From: Tsuneonella sediminis
GTDB taxonomy: Bacteria > Pseudomonadota > Alphaproteobacteria > Sphingomonadales > Sphingomonadaceae
Assembly (NCBI RefSeq): GCF_051912845.1
Contig: NZ_JBNCBU010000001.1
Coordinates: forward strand, 1,240,001 to 1,304,000
Reading direction: 5' to 3'
DNA length: 64,000 nucleotides
Shown here: positions 25,204 to 33,886 of the stretch, piece after piece
How the letters are laid out: every line of letters begins with the position of its first letter
How positions within the stretch are numbered: the first letter of the stretch is position 1
Made by a program: the position numbers and the translations under genes
The notes under the pieces: model-generated
The model's database searches: none
What the model was told of the DNA's origin: nothing
What the model saw: only the letters and a program-made list of their open reading frames with translations

Positions 25204-26253
25204 ATGGCACGTCGCCGCCAGGCCGTTACCATCAAGCACGTTGCCGCCGACGCGGGAGTGTCGCTCCAGACCGTCAGCCGCGTGATCAACAAGGAGCCGA
25301 GCGTCCGCCCGGAAATGCAGGAGCGGGTGCAGGCCTCGATCGACAGGCTTGGCTACGTGCCGTCGATCGCCGCACAGCGGATGAGCGGCTCGCGTTCGTA
25401 CCTCATCCTCGCGATCAACGACCGGGAACGCACGATCGCCGACTGGCAGGCGCGGCAAGGTACGGACTGGGTCGACCAGATGCTGCTGGGCGGGATGCTC
25501 AAGTGCGCCGAGCACGGCTACCGGATGATCTTCGAGCTCGTCGACACCCACGACGATCACGTCGAGCGCGAGCTGGCCGCGGCGATCGCGGCGCTGCAGC
25601 CCGACGGGATCATCCTGACCCCGCCCCACTCCGACAACCCGCGGATCGTCGAGTTTCTCGGCAGGCAGAAGCTTCCCTTCGTTCGGATCGGCTCGCATGG
25701 CCCGGGACCCGGCATCCTGTTGACCATGGGCGACCGGAAGATGGCCGCGGACGCCACGCGCCACCTGATCGAGCGAGGGCACAGGCGCATCGGGTTCATC
25801 GCCGGTTCCTCCGAATATCGCCTGAGCGCGCGCCGGGTCGACGGATGGAAGACCGCCATGATCGAGGCGGGGTTGCCCACCGACGGGCTGCTGGCCGAAG
25901 GCGATTTCAGCTTCGCATCGGGCGAGCGCGCGGCTTCCCGACTGCTCGACCGACCAGATCCCCCGACCGCAATCATCGCCAGCAACGACCAGATGGCACT
26001 CGCCACGCTTGAGCACGCCCGGTCCCGGGGATTGTCCGTGCCGCAGGACGTGTCGCTGGTCAGCTTCGACAACACGCCGCTGGTGCATTTTACCCAACCC
26101 CCGCTGACTGCGGTCGATCAACCCATCGCCGAAACGGTTTCACGCGCGGTCGATCTGATTATCCAGGCACAGAAGGGCGAACCGCTCCCCGAAGGAGTGA
26201 CCACGGTAAACGGGTCGCTTGCCGAGCGCGCCTCGGTCGCGGCACCCGGCTGA
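25204..26253 (+). CDS. LacI-family transcriptional regulator
   Basis: A 349-residue regulator: an N-terminal LacI helix-turn-helix (VTIKHVAADAGVSLQTVSRVINKEPSVRPEMQERV, residues 8-42), a hinge helix PSIAAQRM, and a periplasmic-binding-protein-like effector domain (LGYVPS... GFIAGSS... ASNDQMAL... VSFDNTPL). LacI proteins bind sugar effectors and usually repress catabolic genes. The ATG at 25204 gives the family-typical start. The operators at 21567-21598 and 27505-27516 are its likely targets, so halogenase, receptor and GH3 would form its regulon. Confidence 0.92.
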   Translation: MARRRQAVTIKHVAADAGVSLQTVSRVINKEPSVRPEMQERVQASIDRLGYVPSIAAQRMSGSRSYLILAINDRERTIADWQARQGTDWVDQMLLGGMLKCAEHGYRMIFELVDTHDDHVERELAAAIAALQPDGIILTPPHSDNPRIVEFLGRQKLPFVRIGSHGPGPGILLTMGDRKMAADATRHLIERGHRRIGFIAGSSEYRLSARRVDGWKTAMIEAGLPTDGLLAEGDFSFASGERAASRLLDRPDPPTAIIASNDQMALATLEHARSRGLSVPQDVSLVSFDNTPLVHFTQPPLTAVDQPIAETVSRAVDLIIQAQKGEPLPEGVTTVNGSLAERASVAAPG

Positions 26254-26260
26254 CCCACGC

Positions 26261-27460
26261 GTGGCGAGCGCGCCGAGCCTGCCCCGGATCGAGCGTTTCA
26301 TCCTTGTCTACGCCCTTGCCTGGGCGGGCGGAGCGGTCGCCTACACGCCCTTTCTCACCCTGCTTCTGCCCGAGCGGATTGCTGACCTGGTCGGTCCAGC
26401 GCGCGCGGTCGACTGGCTGTCGGCCATTGCGTTCTGCGGCGCGGTCGCGGCGAGCGCGGCGCATATCGCCTTCGGCTACGCGAGCGACATCACCCGCAAC
26501 CGGCGCGGGTGGATCGCCGCGGGCCTCGCGCTGTCGAGCGCGCTGCTCGCTATCTTCCCTTCGGTATCGGGTTTCTGGGCGACGATCGGCGTGATCGTGC
26601 TGTGGCAGTGCGGGCTCAACATGATGCTAGCCCCCCTCGCCGCGCTCGCCGGGGACATCGTACCCGATGCCCGCAAGGGACTGCTCGGCGGGGCAATGTC
26701 GTTCGCGCCGGCTCTGGGGGCGGCCAGCGGGGCGCTGGTTACGTGGCCCGGCGTCGCCTCGGGCGATGTCAGGCCGGCGGCCGTGGCGGCGCTCGTCGTC
26801 GTCTGCCTTGCACCGGTCCTGCTGATCCGCCTGCCGCGCCCGGTCGACGACGGTGCCGAGCGCGAAGGCTGCCGGGTCGACCCTGCCCATGCGGAAACCA
26901 TCGGGCGAAGCCGGACGGTTGTCGTGCGGATGTGGCTCGCGCGGCTTTCGCTGCAGATCGCCGAGGCGGCACTGTTCGCCTTCCTCTACCTGTGGTTTCG
27001 CGCGGTCGACCCGTCGCTCGGTGCCAGCGGGACCGCGATCGTCTTCGGCGCCGTTCTCATCGTCTCGACGCCGGTCGCGCTGGCAGTGGGCCGCTGGGCC
27101 GATCGGCATGGCCGCCCGCTCGCGCCCCTGTCGGCCTGCGCAGCGGTCTCCGCAGTCGGATTGCTTGCGATGGCGCTCTCACGGGGCACCGTTCCGGCGA
27201 TCGCCGCCTACGGCGTGTTTGGCGTCGCGAGCTCGGTGTTCCTCGCGCTGCATTCCGCGCAGACGTTGAGGATCCTGCCGCGGCCCGACCGGCGCGGGCG
27301 GGACCTCGGCTTCTTCAACCTCACGAACACCACGCCGTCGCTGGTCATGCCCGCGCTCGCCCTCGCGCTGATTCCGGCCTTCGGTTTTGCCGGCCTGTTC
27401 GTGACCCTTGCCGGCCTGGCAGCGCTGGCGGCGATCCTGGTGCCGCGAATCCGCGTGTAA
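26261..27460 (+). CDS. MFS transporter
   Basis: A 399-residue major facilitator with about twelve membrane helices (for example FILVYALAWAGGAVAYTPFLTLLL and ATIGVIVLWQCGLNMMLAPLAAL) and loop motifs GYASDITRNRRG (loop 2-3) and GRWADRHGRP (loop 8-9). The start is a GTG seven bases after the lacI stop, so it is cotranscribed with lacI. The ligand is not evident; by context it takes up the mono- or oligosaccharide released by the GH3 enzyme. Confidence 0.85.
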   Translation: MASAPSLPRIERFILVYALAWAGGAVAYTPFLTLLLPERIADLVGPARAVDWLSAIAFCGAVAASAAHIAFGYASDITRNRRGWIAAGLALSSALLAIFPSVSGFWATIGVIVLWQCGLNMMLAPLAALAGDIVPDARKGLLGGAMSFAPALGAASGALVTWPGVASGDVRPAAVAALVVVCLAPVLLIRLPRPVDDGAEREGCRVDPAHAETIGRSRTVVVRMWLARLSLQIAEAALFAFLYLWFRAVDPSLGASGTAIVFGAVLIVSTPVALAVGRWADRHGRPLAPLSACAAVSAVGLLAMALSRGTVPAIAAYGVFGVASSVFLALHSAQTLRILPRPDRRGRDLGFFNLTNTTPSLVMPALALALIPAFGFAGLFVTLAGLAALAAILVPRIRV

Positions 27461-27504
27461 TCCGCCAGTTGACGGTTGATTTCCTCTGGCCACCGTGCCA
27501 GCTT

Positions 27505-27516
27505 GAGAACGTTCAC
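27505..27516. promoter_or_regulatory. Third LacI-type operator, before the GH3 gene
   Basis: GAGAACGTTCAC differs by one base from the perfect palindrome at 21587-21598 and lies 22 bases upstream of the GH3 start. It points to LacI control of GH3 independent of the MFS gene. Confidence 0.65.
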
Positions 27517-27538
27517 ATAAGTGGTGAGAGGGACCGGA

Positions 27539-29923
27539 ATGCGAGTTGGGCTTCTGGCGGCGGTAGCCGCCGCCGCGCTGGTATGCGGGTGCACGCAGGC
27601 ACGGATCGATACCGGCACCCTCCCCTCGGCCGCGGCTACCGCCGTCACCAGCGAAGATGCGCAGGTTGCCGACCTGCTCGCGCGGATGAGTCTGGAACGC
27701 AAGGTCGCGCAACTGATCCAGCCGCAGATCAACTCGTTCACCCCCGAAGACATGGAGCGATACCGGTTCGGCAGCTATCTCAACGGTGGCAACGGCGGAC
27801 CCGGCGGTAACGAGTTCGCCCCGGCCGCGCAGTGGCTCGCGCTGGCCGACGAGATGTACCTGGCCTCGAGCAAGCCCTTGCCGGGCGGCGAGCCGGTGAT
27901 CCCCACCATGTGGGGAACCGATGCCGTCCACGGGCACACGAACGTCGTCGGGGCGACGGTCTTTCCGCACAACATCGGGCTCGGCGCAACGCGCGACCCC
28001 GACCTCCTTCGCCGGATCGGAGCCGCTACCGCGGCGGAGATCGCCGCTACAGGGATCGACTGGAACTTCTCTCCTACCGTCGCCGTCGCCAGGGATGACC
28101 GCTGGGGCCGCACCTACGAGAGCTACTCGGAAGATCCCGACATCGTCGCGCCACTTGGTGCCGCGCTGGTCGAAGGGCTGCAGGGCGGAAAGAGCGAACC
28201 GCAGCGGCTGAGGGGCGCCCGCGTCATCGCGACCGCCAAGCACTTCTTCGCCGACGGGGGCACCGCACAAGGGGTCGACCAGGGCGACGTCAACGGCGAC
28301 ATCGAGGCGCTCAAGGCGATCCACGCCAAGCCCTACCCCGCCGCGATCGCCGCGGGCGTCGAGACGATCATGGCGAGCTTCAACTCGATCAACGGCGTGA
28401 AGATGCATGGCAACAGGGAGCTGCTGACGGGCGTCCTTCGCGGCGAGATGGGCTTCACCGGCCTCGTCGTCGGCGACTGGAACGCGCACGGGCAGATCGA
28501 CGGTTGCAAGGTCGACGACTGCCCCCAGGCGCTGCTTGCCGGGCTCGATGTCTACATGGTGCCCGATGACTGGAAGGCGCTTCACGCCAATCTGGTGGCG
28601 CAGGTGCGCGATGGAACGATCCCCATGGCCCGCATCGACGAGGCGGTCGGCCGGGTGCTGCGCGTCAAGCTGCGCGCCGGCATCATCGGTCCCGAGAGCC
28701 GGAGGCCGTCGGCGCGGCCGGCGGGCGGCAACTGGGCGCTTCTTGGCTCGCCCGAACATCGCGCGATCGCCCGCGAGGCGGTGGCCAAGTCTCAGGTCCT
28801 GTTGAAGAACGACGGCGTGCTGCCGATCGCGAGTGGCGCGAAAGTCCTTGTCGCGGGCAGTGCGGCCGACAGCGTGGCCCAGGCGGCCGGCGGCTGGTCG
28901 CTGACGTGGCAGGGCGGGCTGGAACTCGACAACGCGACATATTTTCCCGGCGCCACCTCGATCCGCGCAGGAATCGAGGCCGCCGCCCGCGAGGCGGGCG
29001 GTTCGGCCGCCTATTCCGCCGACGGCAGCTATTCGACGAGGCCGGACGTTGCGATCGTGGTGTTCGGGGAAAAGCCGTACGCCGAGTTCGAGGGCGACCG
29101 GAAGACCTTGGTTTTCGCCGACGAGGAGGGCCTCGCGCTGCTCCGCAAGTTCGATGCCGCGGGCATTCCCGCCGTCGCGGTGTTCCTGTCCGGCCGGCCC
29201 ATGTGGATGAACCGCGAGATCAACGCCGCCGACGCGTTCGTCGCCGCGTGGCTGCCCGGCGGCGAGGGCGCGGGCGTTGCGGACGTGCTGTTCGGCAGGC
29301 GCCCGGCGACCGGACGGCTCGGATTCAGCTGGCCCGCGCAGTGCGACGGCAAGCCGGTCAACGGGCCGGAAGGCGCGCTGTTTCCCGTCGGATATGGACT
29401 CTCGCTCGACGTGCGGCAGCCCTCGCGCCGGCTCGACGAGACCTGCGGCTACCTTGTCGCGGGACCATCGTCCGACTGGTTTTCCGCGGGCAAGCTCGCG
29501 AACGACGTATCGGTTAGTGCGGGCGGGCAGCCGCTGCCCTCGTTTCGAGGCTCGGCCGGCGGCGTTTCGGTGCGCGGCATCGACTACAAGCGGCAGGAGG
29601 ACGCGCGAGAGATCGTATTCGGCCCCGGCGCGACGCTGTCGCTGTCGCAGCCCGCGAACGGTACGGGCGCCTATCGCATCCTCTATCAGCTCCCCGCACA
29701 GCCCGCAGGGCCGGTCACCCTGACGGTCGGCGGCAACACGGTCGACATCACGCGCCAGCTTGCCTTGAGCGCTGGGAAGGGTTGGCGCGAGATGATCGTG
29801 ACCGAGGCCTGCGCGCCCAACCTTGGCAAGGGGATCGCGATCACAACCGCCGCGCCGATGACGATGCAGGTCGCGTCGGTCTCGCGCGAGGTGATGCCTG
29901 CGGGCGCCGACTGCTCGTTCTGA
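27539..29923 (+). CDS. GH3 beta-glucosidase/glucan hydrolase, lipoprotein
   Basis: A 794-residue glycoside hydrolase family 3 enzyme. The N-terminus carries a lipoprotein signal (LAAVAAAALVCGC, lipobox Cys near residue 21). The catalytic domain has KVAQLIQPQIN, WGTDAVHGHTN, AKHFFADGGT and the nucleophile motif LVVGDWNAHG with Asp313; the second domain has VLLKNDGVLPI, and a C-terminal region follows. This 1,3/1,4-beta-glucan exohydrolase subtype removes glucose from beta-glucans or cellodextrins. It probably sits in the periplasm or outer membrane. The start ATG at 27539 is chosen over GTG 27521. Confidence 0.92.
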   Translation: MRVGLLAAVAAAALVCGCTQARIDTGTLPSAAATAVTSEDAQVADLLARMSLERKVAQLIQPQINSFTPEDMERYRFGSYLNGGNGGPGGNEFAPAAQWLALADEMYLASSKPLPGGEPVIPTMWGTDAVHGHTNVVGATVFPHNIGLGATRDPDLLRRIGAATAAEIAATGIDWNFSPTVAVARDDRWGRTYESYSEDPDIVAPLGAALVEGLQGGKSEPQRLRGARVIATAKHFFADGGTAQGVDQGDVNGDIEALKAIHAKPYPAAIAAGVETIMASFNSINGVKMHGNRELLTGVLRGEMGFTGLVVGDWNAHGQIDGCKVDDCPQALLAGLDVYMVPDDWKALHANLVAQVRDGTIPMARIDEAVGRVLRVKLRAGIIGPESRRPSARPAGGNWALLGSPEHRAIAREAVAKSQVLLKNDGVLPIASGAKVLVAGSAADSVAQAAGGWSLTWQGGLELDNATYFPGATSIRAGIEAAAREAGGSAAYSADGSYSTRPDVAIVVFGEKPYAEFEGDRKTLVFADEEGLALLRKFDAAGIPAVAVFLSGRPMWMNREINAADAFVAAWLPGGEGAGVADVLFGRRPATGRLGFSWPAQCDGKPVNGPEGALFPVGYGLSLDVRQPSRRLDETCGYLVAGPSSDWFSAGKLANDVSVSAGGQPLPSFRGSAGGVSVRGIDYKRQEDAREIVFGPGATLSLSQPANGTGAYRILYQLPAQPAGPVTLTVGGNTVDITRQLALSAGKGWREMIVTEACAPNLGKGIAITTAAPMTMQVASVSREVMPAGADCSF

Positions 29924-30967
29924 TCAGGCCTGCTCGAGCTTTCTTGAGGCACCGGCCGCGGGAGCGCAGAACGGGCACGCCGAGACCCAGTGACCCGGCA
30001 GTGCTTCCTCGAATGGAGGTTCGACCTGCTTCATCCGCTCGTCGTGCGGAGTCGGGCTGCGCGGCCAGAAGTTGCATCCGCTCGGCGGATCGAGCGGCGA
30101 CGGCGGATCGCCGGACAGCACGATCCGCTCGCGGCTGCGTTCGGCATGGGGATCGGGTTCCGGTATCGCGCTCATCAGCGCCTTGGTGTAGATGTGCAGC
30201 GGCTGGTCGACGATCGCCTCGGCGTCGCCCAGCTCGATGATCCGGCCCAGGTACATCACCGCGATGCGATCGGAGATGTAGCGAACGACCGAGAGGTCGT
30301 GGCTGATGAATATCATCGTCAGGTCCAGCTCGCGCACCAGCCGCTTGAGCAGGTTGAGGATCTGCGACTGGATCGACACGTCGAGCGCCGAGACGGGTTC
30401 GTCCGCGATGATCATTTCGGGTTCGGGTGCGAGCGCCCGGGCAATCGCGACGCGCTGCCGCTGACCGCCCGAAAACTCGTGCGGATAACGCTTCATGTGC
30501 GTGGGGTTGAGGCCAACGGTCCGCAGGAGCTGCGCAACCCTGCTCCGCAATTCGTCCCGCTTAACGTCCGGATGGCGGGTCTTGATTGCTTCCGCCAGCG
30601 TGTCGAGCACGGTCATGCGCGGGTTGAGCGAGGCGTAGGGATCCTGGAAGATCATCTGGAAGTTGATCCGCTCGCGGCGCACCTCGGCATCGCTCATCGC
30701 CGACAGGTCGCGCCCCTTGAACCAGACGTGTCCCGAGGTCGGGCGAACCAGTTGCATGATCGTCCGGCTGAGCGTCGACTTGCCGCAACCCGATTCGCCA
30801 ACGAGGCCGAGTATCTCGCCCTTGCGGACGGTCAACGATACGCCGTCGACTGCCTTGACCACGCCCCTGCTGGCGCGCGTGAGCAGGTCGCGGCCCATGT
30901 CGAAATGAGTGTGCACGTCATCGAGGACGAGCAAGTCTTCCTGCGGATTGCCGATTGGCGCGCTCAT
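29924..30967 (-). CDS. oppF: Oligopeptide ABC transporter ATPase
   Basis: A 347-residue ABC ATPase: Walker A GESGCGKST, Q-loop, signature FSGGQRQRVAIARAL, Walker B MIIADEPVSALDVS, and the C-terminal oligopeptide-type region with CNFWPRSP that resembles a Cys-rich Fe-S-like OppD/F end. It powers peptide import with OppD. The ATG overlaps the oppD stop (ATGA). It is the last gene of the opp operon and converges with GH3. Confidence 0.92.
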   Translation of the reverse strand: MSAPIGNPQEDLLVLDDVHTHFDMGRDLLTRASRGVVKAVDGVSLTVRKGEILGLVGESGCGKSTLSRTIMQLVRPTSGHVWFKGRDLSAMSDAEVRRERINFQMIFQDPYASLNPRMTVLDTLAEAIKTRHPDVKRDELRSRVAQLLRTVGLNPTHMKRYPHEFSGGQRQRVAIARALAPEPEMIIADEPVSALDVSIQSQILNLLKRLVRELDLTMIFISHDLSVVRYISDRIAVMYLGRIIELGDAEAIVDQPLHIYTKALMSAIPEPDPHAERSRERIVLSGDPPSPLDPPSGCNFWPRSPTPHDERMKQVEPPFEEALPGHWVSACPFCAPAAGASRKLEQA

Positions 30968-32031
30968 GCCCCGGTGCCCTCTTCGACCGGCAAGGCATCG
31001 TCGACCACTTCGTCGGCGCGTGCCAGGACGCTCTCGATCGGGCCGTCGCTGTCGCAATAGCCGCACGCGGCCCAGCAATGGCCGGGAGTGATCTCCTCGA
31101 GCGGTGGCCGCTCGCCGGCCGGCTTGCCGGTCTTGGGATAGGGACAGCGCGGATAGAAGGCGCAGCGGTCGATCGGCTTCGACACGTCGGGCGGCAGACC
31201 CGGGATCGTGTAGAGTTCCTGCCCCTTGGCTTGCAGCGACGGGATCGTCTTCTGAAGCGCCCGCGTATAGGGGTGCCGCGGCGCGTAGAACACCTCGTCC
31301 GCGGTGCCGCTTTCCATTTCGCGACCGCCGTACATCACCAGGACCTTGTCGCAGGTACCGGCGACCACCCCGAGATCATGGGTGACGAGGATCACAGCGG
31401 TGCCGAGGTCGTTCTGCCTCTGCTTGATGATCTCGAGGATTTGCGCCTGCACGGTCACGTCGAGCGCAGTGGTCGGCTCGTCGGCGATGAGCAGGTCGGG
31501 CTGGGTGATCAGCGCCATTGCGATCATAACGCGCTGGCGCATGCCGCCGGAAAATTCATGGGGGTAGCGGGTCACCCGCTTGCTCGCTTCGGGTATCCCG
31601 ACCTCCTCGAGCGCCGCGGTCGCACGCTTCAAGGCATCGCGGTGCGAGATGTCCTCGTGCGTCTGCAATGCTTCGATCAGCTGGGTCGAGATCCTGAGGT
31701 ACGGATTGAGCGAGGTCATCGGATCCTGGAAGATCATCGAGATCCGCTTGCCGCGCACCTGGCGCAGCTCCCCGGGACTCAGGCGCAGCAGGTCCCGTCC
31801 GTCGAACATCGCAGTTCCGCGCTCGATCCTGCCCGGCGGTTCGGGAATCAGCCGCAGCAGCGAATAGCAGGTCACCGACTTGCCGGACCCGGATTCGCCG
31901 ACAATGCCGAGTGTCTCTCCCCGGTCCACGGTGAAGCTGACCCCGTCGACCGCGCGCACGATCCCGTCGCGCGTGTGAAAGTAGGTCGTCAGGTCGTCGA
32001 CGTCGAGCAGGGGACTGGATGGGGAGGACAT
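30964..32031 (-). CDS. oppD: Oligopeptide ABC transporter ATPase
   Basis: A 355-residue ABC ATPase with Walker A GESGSGKSV, signature FSGGMRQRVMIAMAL, Walker B LLIADEPTTALDVT and a C-terminal oligopeptide domain including CAFYPRCPYPKTGKP. It forms the nucleotide-binding heterodimer with OppF. Six bases separate it from oppC. Confidence 0.92.
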   Translation of the reverse strand: MSSPSSPLLDVDDLTTYFHTRDGIVRAVDGVSFTVDRGETLGIVGESGSGKSVTCYSLLRLIPEPPGRIERGTAMFDGRDLLRLSPGELRQVRGKRISMIFQDPMTSLNPYLRISTQLIEALQTHEDISHRDALKRATAALEEVGIPEASKRVTRYPHEFSGGMRQRVMIAMALITQPDLLIADEPTTALDVTVQAQILEIIKQRQNDLGTAVILVTHDLGVVAGTCDKVLVMYGGREMESGTADEVFYAPRHPYTRALQKTIPSLQAKGQELYTIPGLPPDVSKPIDRCAFYPRCPYPKTGKPAGERPPLEEITPGHCWAACGYCDSDGPIESVLARADEVVDDALPVEEGTGA

Positions 32032-32037
32032 GGCGGA

Positions 32038-32976
32038 TCAGTCCTTCGCGCTCTTGGGATCGAGCGCGTCACGCAGGCCGTCGCCGATGAAATTGAGGCA
32101 GAACAGCGTCGTTGCGAAGAACAGCGCCGGGAAGATCAGCAACCAGGGATATATCTCCATGTTCTGCTGTCCCTCGTTGATGAGTACGCCCCACGATGCG
32201 TCGGGCGGCTGCACGCCGAGCCCGAGGAAGCTCAGGAACGCCTCGAGCAGCATCACGGCCGGGACGGTCAGCGTCGCGATCACGATGACCGGGCCGAGCA
32301 CGTTGGGAATGAGGTGGCGCAGGATGATCCGGCGGTGTGAATAGCCGAGCGAAACCGCCGCCTCCACGAATTCCTGCTTCTTCAAACCGATCACGCCCGA
32401 CCGCACGATGCGCGCCATCGAGAGCCACTCGACCGCGCCGATCGCGACGAACATCAGCCACAGCGAGCGGCCAAAGGCGACCATCAGCAGGATGACGAAG
32501 ATGGTGAAGGGCAAGGCGTAGAGCATGTCGACGAAACGCATCATCGACGCATCGGTCTTGCCTCCGAGATACCCGGCCGTGGCACCGTAGACGACGCCGA
32601 TCGACAGCGCGACGATCGTCGCGACGAGTCCGACCATCAGCGAGATCCGGCCGCCGTACATCACCCGGACCATCAGGTCTCGCCCGAGGGTGTCGGTGCC
32701 GAACCAGTGCGCGCTCGATGGCCCCTCGGCGCCAAGGAACAGGTCCTGCGTGTTCGCGTCCCACGGGGTCAGCCACGGGCCCGCGACGCAGAACAGCACG
32801 ATGGCGATGAACGTGAAGAGGCTGCCGACCGCCAGCCGGTTCTTTCGCAGGCGCGCCCAGGCGTCCTTCCACAGCGAGGAACCCTCGACGAGTTCCTCCT
32901 CAGCGATCTCGGACGCGCTCGTGGGCGGCGGGATCGGCTCGTCGCCGAGGACTGCGGTTTCCGAATGGTCAGTCAT
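32038..32976 (-). CDS. oppC: Oligopeptide ABC transporter permease
   Basis: A 312-residue inner-membrane permease. An N-terminal cytoplasmic part and a first helix (LFTFIAIVLFCVAGPWL) are followed by the OppC-type periplasmic segment (HWFGTDTLGRDLMVRVMYGGRISL) and five further helices with the EAA-like loop EAAVSLGYSHRRIILRHLIPN. It forms the pore with OppB and overlaps oppB by eight bases. Confidence 0.92.
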   Translation of the reverse strand: MTDHSETAVLGDEPIPPPTSASEIAEEELVEGSSLWKDAWARLRKNRLAVGSLFTFIAIVLFCVAGPWLTPWDANTQDLFLGAEGPSSAHWFGTDTLGRDLMVRVMYGGRISLMVGLVATIVALSIGVVYGATAGYLGGKTDASMMRFVDMLYALPFTIFVILLMVAFGRSLWLMFVAIGAVEWLSMARIVRSGVIGLKKQEFVEAAVSLGYSHRRIILRHLIPNVLGPVIVIATLTVPAVMLLEAFLSFLGLGVQPPDASWGVLINEGQQNMEIYPWLLIFPALFFATTLFCLNFIGDGLRDALDPKSAKD

Positions 32977-33886
32977 ACTTGAGCCGCGGGTTGAGGGCGA
33001 CCTGCACGATGTCGACGATGAGATTCATGATGACGATCAGCGTGGCAAACAGGACGGTGAGGCCGAGGACGAGGAAGTCGTCGCGGTTGAGCGCCGCGCG
33101 CACGAACCACTGGCCGAGCCCCGGCACCTGGAAGATCGTCTCGACCACGAAGGAACCGGAAATGATCCCCGCGAGCGCCGGGCCAAGGAACGTGATCGCC
33201 GGGATCAGCCCGCCCTTCAGGCAGTGCTTCCACACGATCGCGCTTTCCCTCACGCCCTTCGCGCGGGCGGTCCGGACCCAGTCCTGGTTGAGCATCTCGA
33301 GCATGCCGCCACGGGTCAGCCGGGCAAAATAGGCCGCGTAGTAGAACCCCAGCGTAGCGGTCGGCAGGATGACGAATTCGGGCCCGAACCAGCCGCCCAC
33401 CGGAAGCCAGTTGAGGATCAGCCCGAACACCAGCGCCAGGAGCGGCCCCATGACGAACGTCGGCAGGCAGATGCCCGCCATCGAGACGGACATCGGGACG
33501 TAGTCGAGCCAGGTGTTGCGCTTGACCGCGGCGAGGATGCCGGCGGGAATGCCGATGCCCAGCGCAAGCAGGAGAGACAGCGAGCCCAGCTTGAGCGAAA
33601 CGGGGAACGATTCGGCGATGATCTGCGTGACCGTGCGATTGGCATAGACCGCCGACGGTCCGAATTCGCCGCCGAGGACATTAACCAGAGAGGTCACGAA
33701 ACGCTCGCTCGTGGGCTTGTCGTAGCCGTAGAACGCCTCGATCTGCTTGAGGATGACCGGGTCGATCGCGCGCTCGGTGCTGAATGGGCTGCCCGGTGTC
33801 GCCGCGACGAGAAAGAAGGTCACCGCATAGATTGCCAGGAGCACGAGGATGCCCTGGAGCACGCGCTTGGCGATGAACCGGGTCAC
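32969..33886 (-). CDS. oppB: Oligopeptide ABC transporter permease
   Basis: A 305-residue permease starting at GTG 33886, which overlaps the oppA stop (GTGA). It has six membrane helices and an EAA-like loop (VRTARAKGVRESAIVWKHCLKGGLIP). FFLVAATPGSPF and GIPAGILAAV are typical OppB. It is the partner of OppC. Confidence 0.92.
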   Translation of the reverse strand: MTRFIAKRVLQGILVLLAIYAVTFFLVAATPGSPFSTERAIDPVILKQIEAFYGYDKPTSERFVTSLVNVLGGEFGPSAVYANRTVTQIIAESFPVSLKLGSLSLLLALGIGIPAGILAAVKRNTWLDYVPMSVSMAGICLPTFVMGPLLALVFGLILNWLPVGGWFGPEFVILPTATLGFYYAAYFARLTRGGMLEMLNQDWVRTARAKGVRESAIVWKHCLKGGLIPAITFLGPALAGIISGSFVVETIFQVPGLGQWFVRAALNRDDFLVLGLTVLFATLIVIMNLIVDIVQVALNPRLKYD

